From Melaminivora alkalimesophila (lineage in GTDB: Bacteria > Pseudomonadota > Gammaproteobacteria > Burkholderiales > Burkholderiaceae_C), in contig NZ_ALEE01000269.1 of the NCBI RefSeq assembly GCF_000282995.1, positions 1-19,284 on the forward strand: DNA of 19,284 bases. The letters run 5' to 3'. Below, in pieces: positions 9,210 to 15,247 of this stretch. How positions within the stretch are numbered: the first letter of the stretch is position 1; every line of letters starts with the position of its first letter. The notes beneath the pieces are model-generated. The model was given only the letters and a program-made list of their open reading frames with translations. It was not told the origin of the DNA and searched no databases. Both the position numbers and the translations under genes were made by a program.

Positions 9210-9243
9210 GAATCTCCGGCCTTCAGGCCGGGGAGGATGTCAA
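9100..9243 (+). ncRNA. Predicted TnpB guide RNA scaffold (omegaRNA/reRNA), 5' end uncertain
   Basis: In this family the guide RNA overlaps the 3' end of tnpB and runs to the element's right end, with the guide taken from flanking DNA. Here the terminal hairpin CTCCGGCC-TTCA-GGCCGGGG (9214-9233) is followed by GAGGATGTCAA and then chromosomal flank. The guide would therefore start at 9244. The 5' boundary given is only a rough estimate from the usual 100-200-base scaffold length. Confidence 0.45.
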
Positions 9244-9401
9244 CTCGCGCCCGAAGGTGCCAGCCAGCCCCCACCCAAGCCGCTGAGGCTGCCGCAAAAC
9301 AGCACCAACTGCCGGCCAACCTACGTTTTTGCCTTACAAAAATGGCAGGCGTTGACTGACAAGCATGATCGTCAGCCGCAGGCTGGGCGCGGCAGCAACC
9401 C

Positions 9402-9421
9402 AATGCCATACTGCCGGCATT
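9402..9421 (+). repeat. Short inverted repeat upstream of pilA
   Basis: AATGCC and GGCATT form a perfect 6-bp inverted repeat with an 8-base spacer, about 130 bases upstream of the sigma-54-type promoter. The distance would suit an activator site such as one for PilR, but the sequence does not match a consensus that I can confirm. The rest of the 9244-9547 region shows only a dispersed repeat copy and no gene. Confidence 0.3.
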
Positions 9422-9431
9422 CATGGTCAAA

Positions 9432-9481
9432 ACAGGGTCAAAGCCAATACTGGCAAGCGCTGGAAGCTATCAAAAACATAG
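9432..9481 (+). repeat. Dispersed Comamonadaceae-type intergenic repeat, copy 1
   Basis: The stretch has GGGTCAAA near its start, then GGCAAGCGCTGGAAGCTATC and AAAAACATAG. It belongs to the same short family as 18400-18458. I recognise the CAAGCGC-N-AGCTAT core with an AT-rich tail as a common intergenic repeat of Comamonadaceae. It lies in the pilA upstream region. Confidence 0.55.
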
Positions 9482-9547
9482 TTGATCCAGTACCAGCAAA
9501 GCCCTATGAAAGTAAGGATTGCGTTCTTGGTGTAGCGAATTGTTTGC

Positions 9548-9562
9548 TGGCACGGATGCTGC
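9548..9562 (+). promoter_or_regulatory. Sigma-54 promoter of pilA
   Basis: TGGCAC-GGATG-CTGC matches the sigma-54 -24/-12 consensus TGGCAC-N5-TTGC, with the invariant GG (9549-9550) and GC (9561-9562) exactly 10 bases apart. Major pilin genes are classically transcribed by RpoN under PilR-PilS control. The promoter lies about 75 bases upstream of the pilA start codon. Confidence 0.8.
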
Positions 9563-9574
9563 GCTACCTCCTGC

Positions 9575-9605
9575 AACCCGCCGGGCCGTCCTGCGGGGGT
9601 TTTTT
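9575..9605 (+). terminator. Terminator-like hairpin in the pilA leader
   Basis: AACCCGC (9575-9581) can pair with GCGGG and flanking bases (9593-9601), and a run of six T follows (9600-9605). It lies between the sigma-54 promoter and the pilA ribosome-binding site, so it would be in the 5' leader of the pilin mRNA. It could be an attenuator, an mRNA-stabilising stem, or the terminator of an upstream transcript. Confidence 0.5.
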
Positions 9606-9635
9606 GGCAAAACCTGTTCCCAGGAGGACAACATC

Positions 9636-10076
9636 ATGAAACGAACCATGCGTTCCGTACAAAAGGGTTTCACCCTGATTGAATTGATGATCGTTGTGGC
9701 GATCATCGGTATTTTGGCTGCTGTGGCTCTGCCTGCTTACCAGGACTACACCAAGCGTTCGCGCGTTACCGAAGGTTTGGCGCTGGCTTCCGGTGCCAAG
9801 ACGGCGGTGACCGAGTACTACTCGTCGCAGGGCGCTTGGCCAACTGATAACGCCACCGCTGGGTTGGCGGCCGCTAACACGATCAAAGGCGATTCTGTGG
9901 ATAGCGTGACCGTGGGCGCTAACGGTGTTATTACGGTTGCAATGAACTCTACAAAAGTCGCCTCTGGCAGCATTGTGCTGACACCTACTGCAAGTGCTTC
10001 CGGAGGGTCTGTTGAATGGAAGTGCACAACAACTCTTAATGCGAAGTATGTGCCAGCGACTTGCCGCGGTACCTGA
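9636..10076 (+). CDS. pilA: Type IVa major pilin PilA
   Basis: The structural subunit of the type IV pilus, processed by PilD and assembled at the inner membrane. The ATG at 9636 follows an excellent AGGAGG site (9622-9627). The 146-residue prepilin has a short basic leader (residues 1-11, ending Lys-Gly). The mature N terminus is [20 protein letters not shown], with the essential Glu5 (Glu16 of the precursor). The C-terminal disulfide loop is bounded by Cys130 and Cys143. The middle (residues 63-124) is rich in Ser, Thr and small residues, offering many possible O-glycosylation sites. The gene has its own sigma-54 promoter and terminator. The downstream glycosyltransferases suggest that the pilin is glycosylated. 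Confidence 0.96.
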   Translation: MKRTMRSVQKGFTLIELMIVVAIIGILAAVALPAYQDYTKRSRVTEGLALASGAKTAVTEYYSSQGAWPTDNATAGLAAANTIKGDSVDSVTVGANGVITVAMNSTKVASGSIVLTPTASASGGSVEWKCTTTLNAKYVPATCRGT

Positions 10077-10096
10077 TTTAACTAATCACGCATAAA

Positions 10097-10120
10097 AGAA
10101 GCGCCTTCGGGCGCTTTTTT
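10097..10120 (+). terminator. Intrinsic terminator of pilA
   Basis: AAGCGCC-TTCG-GGCGCTT is a 7-bp stem with the very stable UUCG tetraloop, followed by a T-run (to 10120). It begins about 20 bases after the pilA stop. The next gene starts only 26 bases beyond it, so the glycosyltransferase pair probably relies on read-through or a promoter inside pilA. Confidence 0.95.
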
Positions 10121-10145
10121 ATGGACTTCAATCAATAGAAAAAAT

Positions 10146-11399
10146 ATGCAAAAAGAGCTAGAGATACTGATAAAGAGGCCGCCCACTTGGTTGTGGTTTC
10201 TGCTGCTGGTTTGGGCTGGCATCATTTTTCTGATTTATGCAGAGTCATTTTTAGACCAGCTTGCTGCCCCGATTGGCTCAGATTTCTACAAGTTCTATCT
10301 TTCTGCCCAGCGCTTGCTGGCGGGGGAGTCTGCTTATTGGTCGAGAGATACTTTAATAAGTGGTGCGGCTTCATTATCGAATGAAGTCCATGCTGGATTG
10401 CACCCCAATTTGAACCCGCCGTTTTTTAACGTTTTAATGGTGCCATTGGCTGCGCTTGATTATGGCATTGCATTTTCTCTGTGGAGTGTGTTTTCCATGC
10501 TCTGCGGCGCAGTGGGTGTGTCTTTGGTTTTGAAAAACAGGTGGGTTGGCACCCCGCCAGTGGTGGTAAATTTTTTGGTGCAGCTGGTATTTTTTAGTTA
10601 CTACCCATCGTTTTCTAATTTTAATTATGGCCAGCTGGCATTTTTTATTTTTTTCATCTTGGCGCTTGCCTTGAATTTTTGCAACGCTGGAAATAAGACT
10701 GCTGGCGGCATTTTGATTGGGCTGGCCGCAAGTATTAAGCTGTTTTGCGGATTTTTTATTTTGATGCTGTTTTTTGCTAAAAGCTGGCGCGCATTTTTTG
10801 CTTCGGCGCTTACGGTGGCTGTTTTTGCTTTAGTGGGTGCGGCTTTGGGTGGGGTAGAAAGTTATTTGCAGTATTTTGCCATGCTGAAAACCATCGATTG
10901 GTATGGAGTAAATTGGAATGCCTCTTATACCGGGTTTTTCTACAAAATTTTGAGTTCTGAGTATGGCTTTGGCTGTGAAGCTGCCAGAGGGCTTTGGGTG
11001 CAAGCTGCCAATATGTTGACGGTGTTAATCGCGGCTTATTTTTCGTTCCAAATGGCATCGGAGGTAGAAAAAAACCAATTTAACGGTTTTTTTGCTCTGG
11101 CGGTTCCTTTGATGCTCATCATTAGTCCTTTGGGGTGGAGCTATTATTTTCCCTTACTCTTCTTGGTTTTTCCGAAGTTACTGGAGGAAGTGCGATGCAG
11201 AGGCTGGGGGCTGACAGTAATGGTATTTTTCTTAGGGCTTTCTATTACATTTCTAAGAATTGGCCTTGTTATCTTTGATGGCTTGGGGGCTGAGGGCTGG
11301 CACATGAATTTGCTGTTTTATGGGCTTTTTCTTGTGGTGCTTGCTGTGGTTTTCATGAATTACAAGCCAATGGATGTAAAAAATAAATTTGAGGGATAA
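10146..11399 (+). CDS. GT-C membrane glycosyltransferase, GT87/DUF2029-like
   Basis: A polytopic membrane protein (417 residues, roughly ten hydrophobic segments) of the GT-C fold, which transfers sugars from polyprenyl-phosphate donors on the periplasmic side. Its features match the GT87/DUF2029 family, which includes the mycobacterial mannosyltransferase PimE. After helix 1 comes a loop with GSDFYKFYLSAQRLLAGE, carrying the likely catalytic Asp46, then NLNPPFFNVLMVPLAAL, GQLAFFIFFILALAL and GILIGLAASIKLFCGFFILM. It starts 70 bases after the pilA stop and is followed 2 bases later by the AftB-like gene. It is strikingly AT-rich, with runs of T and rare GC-poor codons, unlike sucCD: a sign of transfer. 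A role in arabinosylating pilin is inferred from context; the donor could be another sugar. Confidence 0.75.
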   Translation: MQKELEILIKRPPTWLWFLLLVWAGIIFLIYAESFLDQLAAPIGSDFYKFYLSAQRLLAGESAYWSRDTLISGAASLSNEVHAGLHPNLNPPFFNVLMVPLAALDYGIAFSLWSVFSMLCGAVGVSLVLKNRWVGTPPVVVNFLVQLVFFSYYPSFSNFNYGQLAFFIFFILALALNFCNAGNKTAGGILIGLAASIKLFCGFFILMLFFAKSWRAFFASALTVAVFALVGAALGGVESYLQYFAMLKTIDWYGVNWNASYTGFFYKILSSEYGFGCEAARGLWVQAANMLTVLIAAYFSFQMASEVEKNQFNGFFALAVPLMLIISPLGWSYYFPLLFLVFPKLLEEVRCRGWGLTVMVFFLGLSITFLRIGLVIFDGLGAEGWHMNLLFYGLFLVVLAVVFMNYKPMDVKNKFEG

Positions 11400-11401
11400 A
11401 A

Positions 11402-13069
11402 ATGCAGCAATCTTCTATTTTTTGGTTGAGGGCATGGTTTTTTCTGTTGCTACTCATGTTTGGCTGGGTGTTTTATGTGACTGCTTGGGTCACAGAGGAT
11501 GCCTTCATTACCTTTAGGGTGATTGAGAATTTTCTGAATGGATATGGCCCCCGCTGGAATATCGACGAGCGCGTGCAGGTTTTTACCCATCCACTGTGGA
11601 TGTTTCTGTTAGTGCCGATAGTGGCGGTGTGCGGAGACCCTTATTGGGCTGCTATTGGACTGAGCGCGGCATGTTTGGTTTTGTTTTTGGTGCTGGTTTT
11701 TCGCTTGCTGGGCGGCATCAATTTCGCTAGCTTGCTGGTGGCTTTTTGCTTTCTTGCTTCAACGGCATTTGTGGATTATTCTTCTTCTGGACTGGAAAAT
11801 CCTTTAACCCATGTATTTTTGGCACTATTTTTGTTGAAATGGGCGTCTGGCAAGAAGGATTATTTTGGATTTTTTCTTCTTTTCTCGCTCTTGTATCTGA
11901 ATAGGCCGGATTCCATTATTTTTGTGGTTCCGCCTTTGTTGTTTTTGATTTATGCTGATTTTTCGGCGGGCGGCGTGCGTTTTTTAAGAGCGGCCGCTCC
12001 TGCGGTGCTTGCTGGTTTGGCGCCCATGCTGCTATGGTTGATTTTTTCGCTGGTGTATTATGGCGCTTTTGTGCCGAATACGGCGATTGCCAAGGTGCAA
12101 AATGGCTTGGATATTTACCAGTCCATCCATCAGGGTTGGAGTTTAATTCAATACAGCCTAGAAAATGATGTGGGCACCTTGGTGTTTATTGGGCTGGGCT
12201 TAGGCTTGGGTTTTTTTGATAAGCGCTATATCAGTTTTTCTTTTGGAATTTTGCTGTATTTTTTCTATCTATTTTACGTGGGTGGTGATTATATGGCGGG
12301 CCGGTTTTTGACGGCTCCTCTGGTGGTGTCGTTGTTAATTTTTGGCTTGATGAGTGCAGGTGCTATACGGAAAAATAAGAATTTTGGCTATTACGGACTA
12401 GCTTTGGCATTGATTTTTTTTGCCGCAAAAATAGAATCCCATTTTTCTTTGGATTACTACAGCGCCCCATATATTGAAAAGAGTGGGGTGGCCGATGAGC
12501 GTGGGTTCTATTACCCATTTCTAGGGGTTCGGCCCACACTGTTTTATGGGAATTGGTTAAGGTATGATTTCTTGCAGGAGGGCGTGGCTTTGAGGGGTCA
12601 TACCGGGAAATACTTGGTGAAGTGCAATATAGGCATGACACCTTATGCCGCTGGCGCAGACTATGTTTTTATTGACCCTTTGGCACTGGCCGATGGCTTT
12701 ATAGCCAGGTTGCCTGCCGCCAGCGGTAGCCGGGTGGGGCATTATGAAAGATCAATACCGACAGGCTATTTGGAGAGCAGAATTTTCTATAAAAATCTAC
12801 TGCAGGAGCCAGCACTCAGAAGGTTGTGGGACGATACGCACATTGTTCTGAGAGGCAATATTTTCACTTGGGATAGGTTTGCTGCTATTTTTCGGTTAAA
12901 TTTTCAAAAAGAATTGTATTTAACAAATATCAAAAACCGGGATGAAATTCATTTCAATGGGCGTGTTTATAAAAAAACATCTTATGACTGCCTTGGAAAC
13001 AGTGCTGTTGTCACAGTGGATGCTGCCACTCTGCAAATCATTCAAAAGAAGGATTTGGGTTTAGATTAA
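11402..13069 (+). CDS. GT-C arabinofuranosyltransferase, AftB-like
   Basis: A 555-residue polytopic membrane protein. The N-terminal third resembles mycobacterial AftB, the enzyme that adds terminal beta-1,2 arabinofuranose from decaprenyl-phosphoryl-arabinose. After helix 1 the loop reads TEDAFITFRVIENFLNGYGP, with the Glu32-Asp33 pair in the usual GT-C catalytic position, then DERVQVFTHPLWMFLL (55-70). SSGLENPLTHVFLALF, LNRPDSIIFV and VPNTAIAKVQNG follow. The region from about residue 370 is a soluble, presumably periplasmic, domain. The gene overlaps nothing upstream, but its stop codon overlaps the stop of a dprE2 relic on the other strand (13066-13068). It is as AT-rich as its upstream partner. 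Probable role: transfer of D-Araf to pilin or to a growing arabinan chain. Confidence 0.77.
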   Translation: MQQSSIFWLRAWFFLLLLMFGWVFYVTAWVTEDAFITFRVIENFLNGYGPRWNIDERVQVFTHPLWMFLLVPIVAVCGDPYWAAIGLSAACLVLFLVLVFRLLGGINFASLLVAFCFLASTAFVDYSSSGLENPLTHVFLALFLLKWASGKKDYFGFFLLFSLLYLNRPDSIIFVVPPLLFLIYADFSAGGVRFLRAAAPAVLAGLAPMLLWLIFSLVYYGAFVPNTAIAKVQNGLDIYQSIHQGWSLIQYSLENDVGTLVFIGLGLGLGFFDKRYISFSFGILLYFFYLFYVGGDYMAGRFLTAPLVVSLLIFGLMSAGAIRKNKNFGYYGLALALIFFAAKIESHFSLDYYSAPYIEKSGVADERGFYYPFLGVRPTLFYGNWLRYDFLQEGVALRGHTGKYLVKCNIGMTPYAAGADYVFIDPLALADGFIARLPAASGSRVGHYERSIPTGYLESRIFYKNLLQEPALRRLWDDTHIVLRGNIFTWDRFAAIFRLNFQKELYLTNIKNRDEIHFNGRVYKKTSYDCLGNSAVVTVDAATLQIIQKKDLGLD

Positions 13070-13103
13070 ATTTTCATCTTATTAAAAATAAAGCGGGCAA
13101 GCT
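13066..13103 (-). pseudogene. Relic of the 3' end of a second dprE2-like gene
   Basis: On the minus strand this stretch encodes KLARFIFNKMKI followed by a stop. The intact dprE2 at 14495 ends HLPGFIFNKMKI. The plus-strand sequences are identical over 17 bases (13067-13083 and 14496-14512) and, after one mismatch, for 8 more. The differences include silent ones, so this is a diverged homologue fragment and not a short target duplication. It marks an old recombination junction; see the findings. Confidence 0.7.
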
Positions 13104-13117
13104 TGGTAAGTTGCGTT

Positions 13118-13132
13118 GGCTTTGTTGCATAA
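13118..13132 (+). mobile_element. Possible IS5-like end relic
   Basis: GGCTTTGTTGCATAA resembles the terminal inverted repeat of several IS5-family elements. No matching inverted end or transposase is present nearby, so at best it is a decayed end. It lies between the dprE2 relic and the PAP2 gene, at the left edge of the inserted segment. Confidence 0.3.
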
Positions 13133-13177
13133 CTCTGCGACAAGACGGCACTCCCCTTACCCCGGACATACCTATGC

Positions 13178-13206
13178 CACCGTCACCGTCACCGTCACCG
13201 TCACCG
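13178..13206 (+). repeat. Hexanucleotide tandem repeat (CACCGT, about 4.8 copies)
   Basis: Four perfect CACCGT units and a fifth partial unit run without interruption, 79 bases upstream of the PAP2 gene start. Short tandem repeats of this kind change copy number by slippage. The surrounding 215-base gap (13070-13284) holds no convincing gene; a short open frame across it reads through the repeat as alternating Val-Thr. Confidence 0.9.
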
Positions 13207-13284
13207 GACGGCCCAGTTGCGTAAAGCGGTTGAGTAGTGCCGTCGAGAGGCAGTGGTTAAGGTTTTATGTAGAAAATTTATTTT

Positions 13285-14370
13285 ATGAGAAATGCGACTA
13301 CTATTAGGCTGGCTATCGCGCTCACATTCGTCTTGACAGTTTTCTTGTGGCATTGGCTTGGGCCAGTTCATGGTCAATTTATTCCATCTTCTGCGCTCAC
13401 CATTTTCTGGGGTGAGTTCGGAAACCCCCTTGCCTGGCCTTTAACGTTGTGCCTGATGCTTGCGGTTGCATTGAAAAAGCATCCAGCAACATATTGGATA
13501 TCGAGGGAAAAAAACTTGGTGGGTGCAGTTCCTGTAACTGTGGCCTTCGCATTGTTTTTTCCCTTGCCAAATTCTTTGTTGTCGACTGTCGCGCTGCTAC
13601 TCGTTGTGTTTTTGGTTGCTGCATACTCAGATATGCAGAAATCAATTCCCTTGATTACATCTGCGATTGTGGGGGTAGTGCTGGTCAGTTATGCGTTCAC
13701 TGTTCTTAAGCTGTCGGTCTTCATGCTGGGTAGAGAGTTCGATATCCCATTAAAGCAAATAGATGCCTTGCTTGGTTTCGAAACCTTGCGAAATTGGCTA
13801 ATTGAGGAAGCCCACGGCAGCAAAGGCCAAATAGTGCTTGCTGAGATCAGCTACCAGATGATTTTCCCTATCGTCGGAATGTTTGCGATTGCGAGCTATA
13901 TTCAAGGTAAAGAACAGTACGAGACCTACGTGACTTCGCTTTTCTTGGTCTATGCTGTGGGTACTTTTCTATACATCTTAATCCCAGCCTGGGGGCCATT
14001 CATGCAAAGAGAATTCGCGGATCTCGCACCCAATTGGTTTTCTGATAGCTGGCGTGTGGCAGAGCTACAGAAATTTATTTCATTCAATTCCCTGAAGGTC
14101 CGGGCCGGTGACTATTATTTCACGGAGATACCAGTATATGGCTTTGTAGCGGCAATGCCGTCACTCCATGTTGCAACACCTGCGGTAGCCTTCCTTTTGA
14201 ATATTCGCTATGGTGGTGTGGCGCTCGGACTGTCTGCCCTTTTGCTTTTAACTTCTGCGTGGGCGGCGATTGTGACGGGAATGCATTATGGCGTCGATCT
14301 GTTGGTGGGCTTTTTACTTGCCATGGTTTCAACAAAATTAGCGACGCTCAAAAATCGGTTGTCGAGCTGA
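13285..14370 (+). CDS. PAP2-superfamily membrane phosphatase/phosphotransferase
   Basis: A 361-residue polytopic membrane protein with the PAP2 catalytic motifs in its last third: MPSLHVATPAV with His295, and TGMHYGVDLLVGF with His334 and Asp338. Preceding it are helices and a loop of the type seen in inositol-phosphoceramide-synthase-like PAP2 proteins (YAVGTFLYILIPAWGPF). PAP2 enzymes remove phosphate from lipid phosphates or transfer phospho-head groups. In this cassette it could dephosphorylate polyprenyl-phosphoryl-5-phosphoribose, recycle polyprenyl diphosphate, or transfer a phospho-group to the pilin or glycan. Base composition is intermediate between the AT-rich glycosyltransferases and the dprE block. 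It lies in a segment apparently inserted between the AftB-like gene and dprE2. The exact substrate is unknown. Confidence 0.8.
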   Translation: MRNATTIRLAIALTFVLTVFLWHWLGPVHGQFIPSSALTIFWGEFGNPLAWPLTLCLMLAVALKKHPATYWISREKNLVGAVPVTVAFALFFPLPNSLLSTVALLLVVFLVAAYSDMQKSIPLITSAIVGVVLVSYAFTVLKLSVFMLGREFDIPLKQIDALLGFETLRNWLIEEAHGSKGQIVLAEISYQMIFPIVGMFAIASYIQGKEQYETYVTSLFLVYAVGTFLYILIPAWGPFMQREFADLAPNWFSDSWRVAELQKFISFNSLKVRAGDYYFTEIPVYGFVAAMPSLHVATPAVAFLLNIRYGGVALGLSALLLLTSAWAAIVTGMHYGVDLLVGFLLAMVSTKLATLKNRLSS

Positions 14371-14415
14371 TTGGTATTTCAGTTCGAGGAATTAAGCACT
14401 AAGAAACCTCTGTGC

Positions 14416-14481
14416 AACCCCATTTTTGACAAATTTATCCTCGTAAGTGATTGATTTTATTGGATCGTAAAAAAATGGGTT
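14416..14481 (+). repeat. 66-base inverted-repeat element between the PAP2 gene and dprE2
   Basis: AACCCCATTTTT (14416-14427) and AAAAATGGGTT (14471-14481) form an imperfect inverted repeat with one extra C, around about 43 AT-rich bases. It may be a miniature mobile element, an IS relic, or a terminator serving the convergent PAP2 and dprE2 genes. It lies at the right edge of the inserted segment. Confidence 0.5.
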
Positions 14482-14494
14482 ATGGAGATCATCC

Positions 14495-15247
14495 CTAAAT
14501 TTTCATCTTATTGAAAATAAACCCGGGCAGGTGCCGAATGATCATCATGATGAGCCACCATTTTTTCGGCGCATACACCACAGGTTTGCCAGTGGCAGTG
14601 CCATCCACTATCTGTTTCGCCACGCTTTCCACCGGTGCCAGCTTGGCACCTTGCCCTTTTAGGTGCGCCGTCATGGGGGTGTCGGTGGGGCCGGGTTTGA
14701 TCAGCACGACTTTCACCGCGCTATCGGCAAAACGGTGTTGCAAACCTTGGGCGTAGCGCGCCACCATGCCTTTGGCCGCGCCATAGACGTAATTGGATTG
14801 GCGCCCCCGGTCGCCGGCCACCGAGCCAATCAGCGCAATGGTGCCGTGCTGGGCTTGCGCCATGTGCTTGGCAAAGGCTTCAGCGTAGAGCACGGGCGAG
14901 ATGCCATTGATGTCCAGTGCTTCGCGGCAGGCTTGCAGGTCGTTTTGGCATTGCGCCTGCTCGGGCAGCGCACCGTGGGCAATCAGCGCGATGTCGAGTG
15001 GGCCAGAGGCGCATATGCCCGTCACCACCTCGTCGATGGCCGCAGGGTCTGAAAACGAAGCCTGCACGACATGGATGCGCGCTTGCGGGCTACGCACCTG
15101 CAAGTCGGCAGCCACCCGCTGGGTGCGGGGCAGGTCGCGGCCTACCAAGGTCAGTTCTGCGGTGGGTTGCTGTGCCAGCCACAGCCGGGCGCAATGCTCG
15201 GCCATCGCTGAAGTCGCGCCGATGATGGCGATTTTTTTGGGGGGCAT
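14495..15247 (-). CDS. dprE2: Polyprenylphosphoryl-2-keto-ribose reductase, DprE2-like SDR
   Basis: A short-chain dehydrogenase predicted to reduce the 2'-keto intermediate made by DprE1, using NAD(P)H, to polyprenyl-phosphoryl-D-arabinose. The 250-residue product (about 254 in Mycobacterium) begins MPPKKIAIIGATSAMAEHCA. This is the nucleotide-binding GAT-S-A-M-A variant typical of DprE2 rather than the common TGxxxGxG. The SDR catalytic residues are Ser142 (IGSVAGDRG), Tyr155 and Lys159 (YGAAK). KPGPTDTPMTAHL follows. Its hydrophobic C-terminal segment (WWLIMMIIRHLPGFIF) suggests membrane association. The ATG directly abuts the dprE1 stop codon (TGAATG), so the two are translated together. 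The enzyme call rests on the pairing with DprE1 and on the sequence. Confidence 0.88.
   Translation of the reverse strand: MPPKKIAIIGATSAMAEHCARLWLAQQPTAELTLVGRDLPRTQRVAADLQVRSPQARIHVVQASFSDPAAIDEVVTGICASGPLDIALIAHGALPEQAQCQNDLQACREALDINGISPVLYAEAFAKHMAQAQHGTIALIGSVAGDRGRQSNYVYGAAKGMVARYAQGLQHRFADSAVKVVLIKPGPTDTPMTAHLKGQGAKLAPVESVAKQIVDGTATGKPVVYAPKKWWLIMMIIRHLPGFIFNKMKI

Larger units (their letters stand above)
7864..9243 (+). mobile_element. IS200/IS605-family element carrying tnpB only (IS1341-type)
   Basis: The proposed element contains one tnpB gene and subterminal hairpins at both ends with the same core (CGGCC, loop TTCA, GGCCG). The left hairpin is at 7878-7899 and the right one at 9213-9234. 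A second left-end hairpin, GGACGGC-GTA-GCCGTCC, lies at 7910-7926. No tnpA (Y1 transposase) is nearby, so movement would need a transposase supplied in trans. The ends are inferred as just after TTGAC (7863) and at TCAA (9240-9243). There are no terminal inverted repeats or target duplications, as expected for this family. The insertion lies between the FHA gene and the pilA leader region. Confidence 0.75.

Noticed and set aside
10637..10660. T-runs in the GT87-like gene as possible phase-variation tracts
   Set aside because: Runs of six and seven T are expected in such AT-rich coding sequence, the gene is in frame, and nothing else suggests switching.
13116..13307. Short open frame containing a Val-Thr repeat
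   Set aside because: It is generated by the CACCGT repeat and by IS-like sequence, overlaps the PAP2 start and has no ribosome-binding site or family match.
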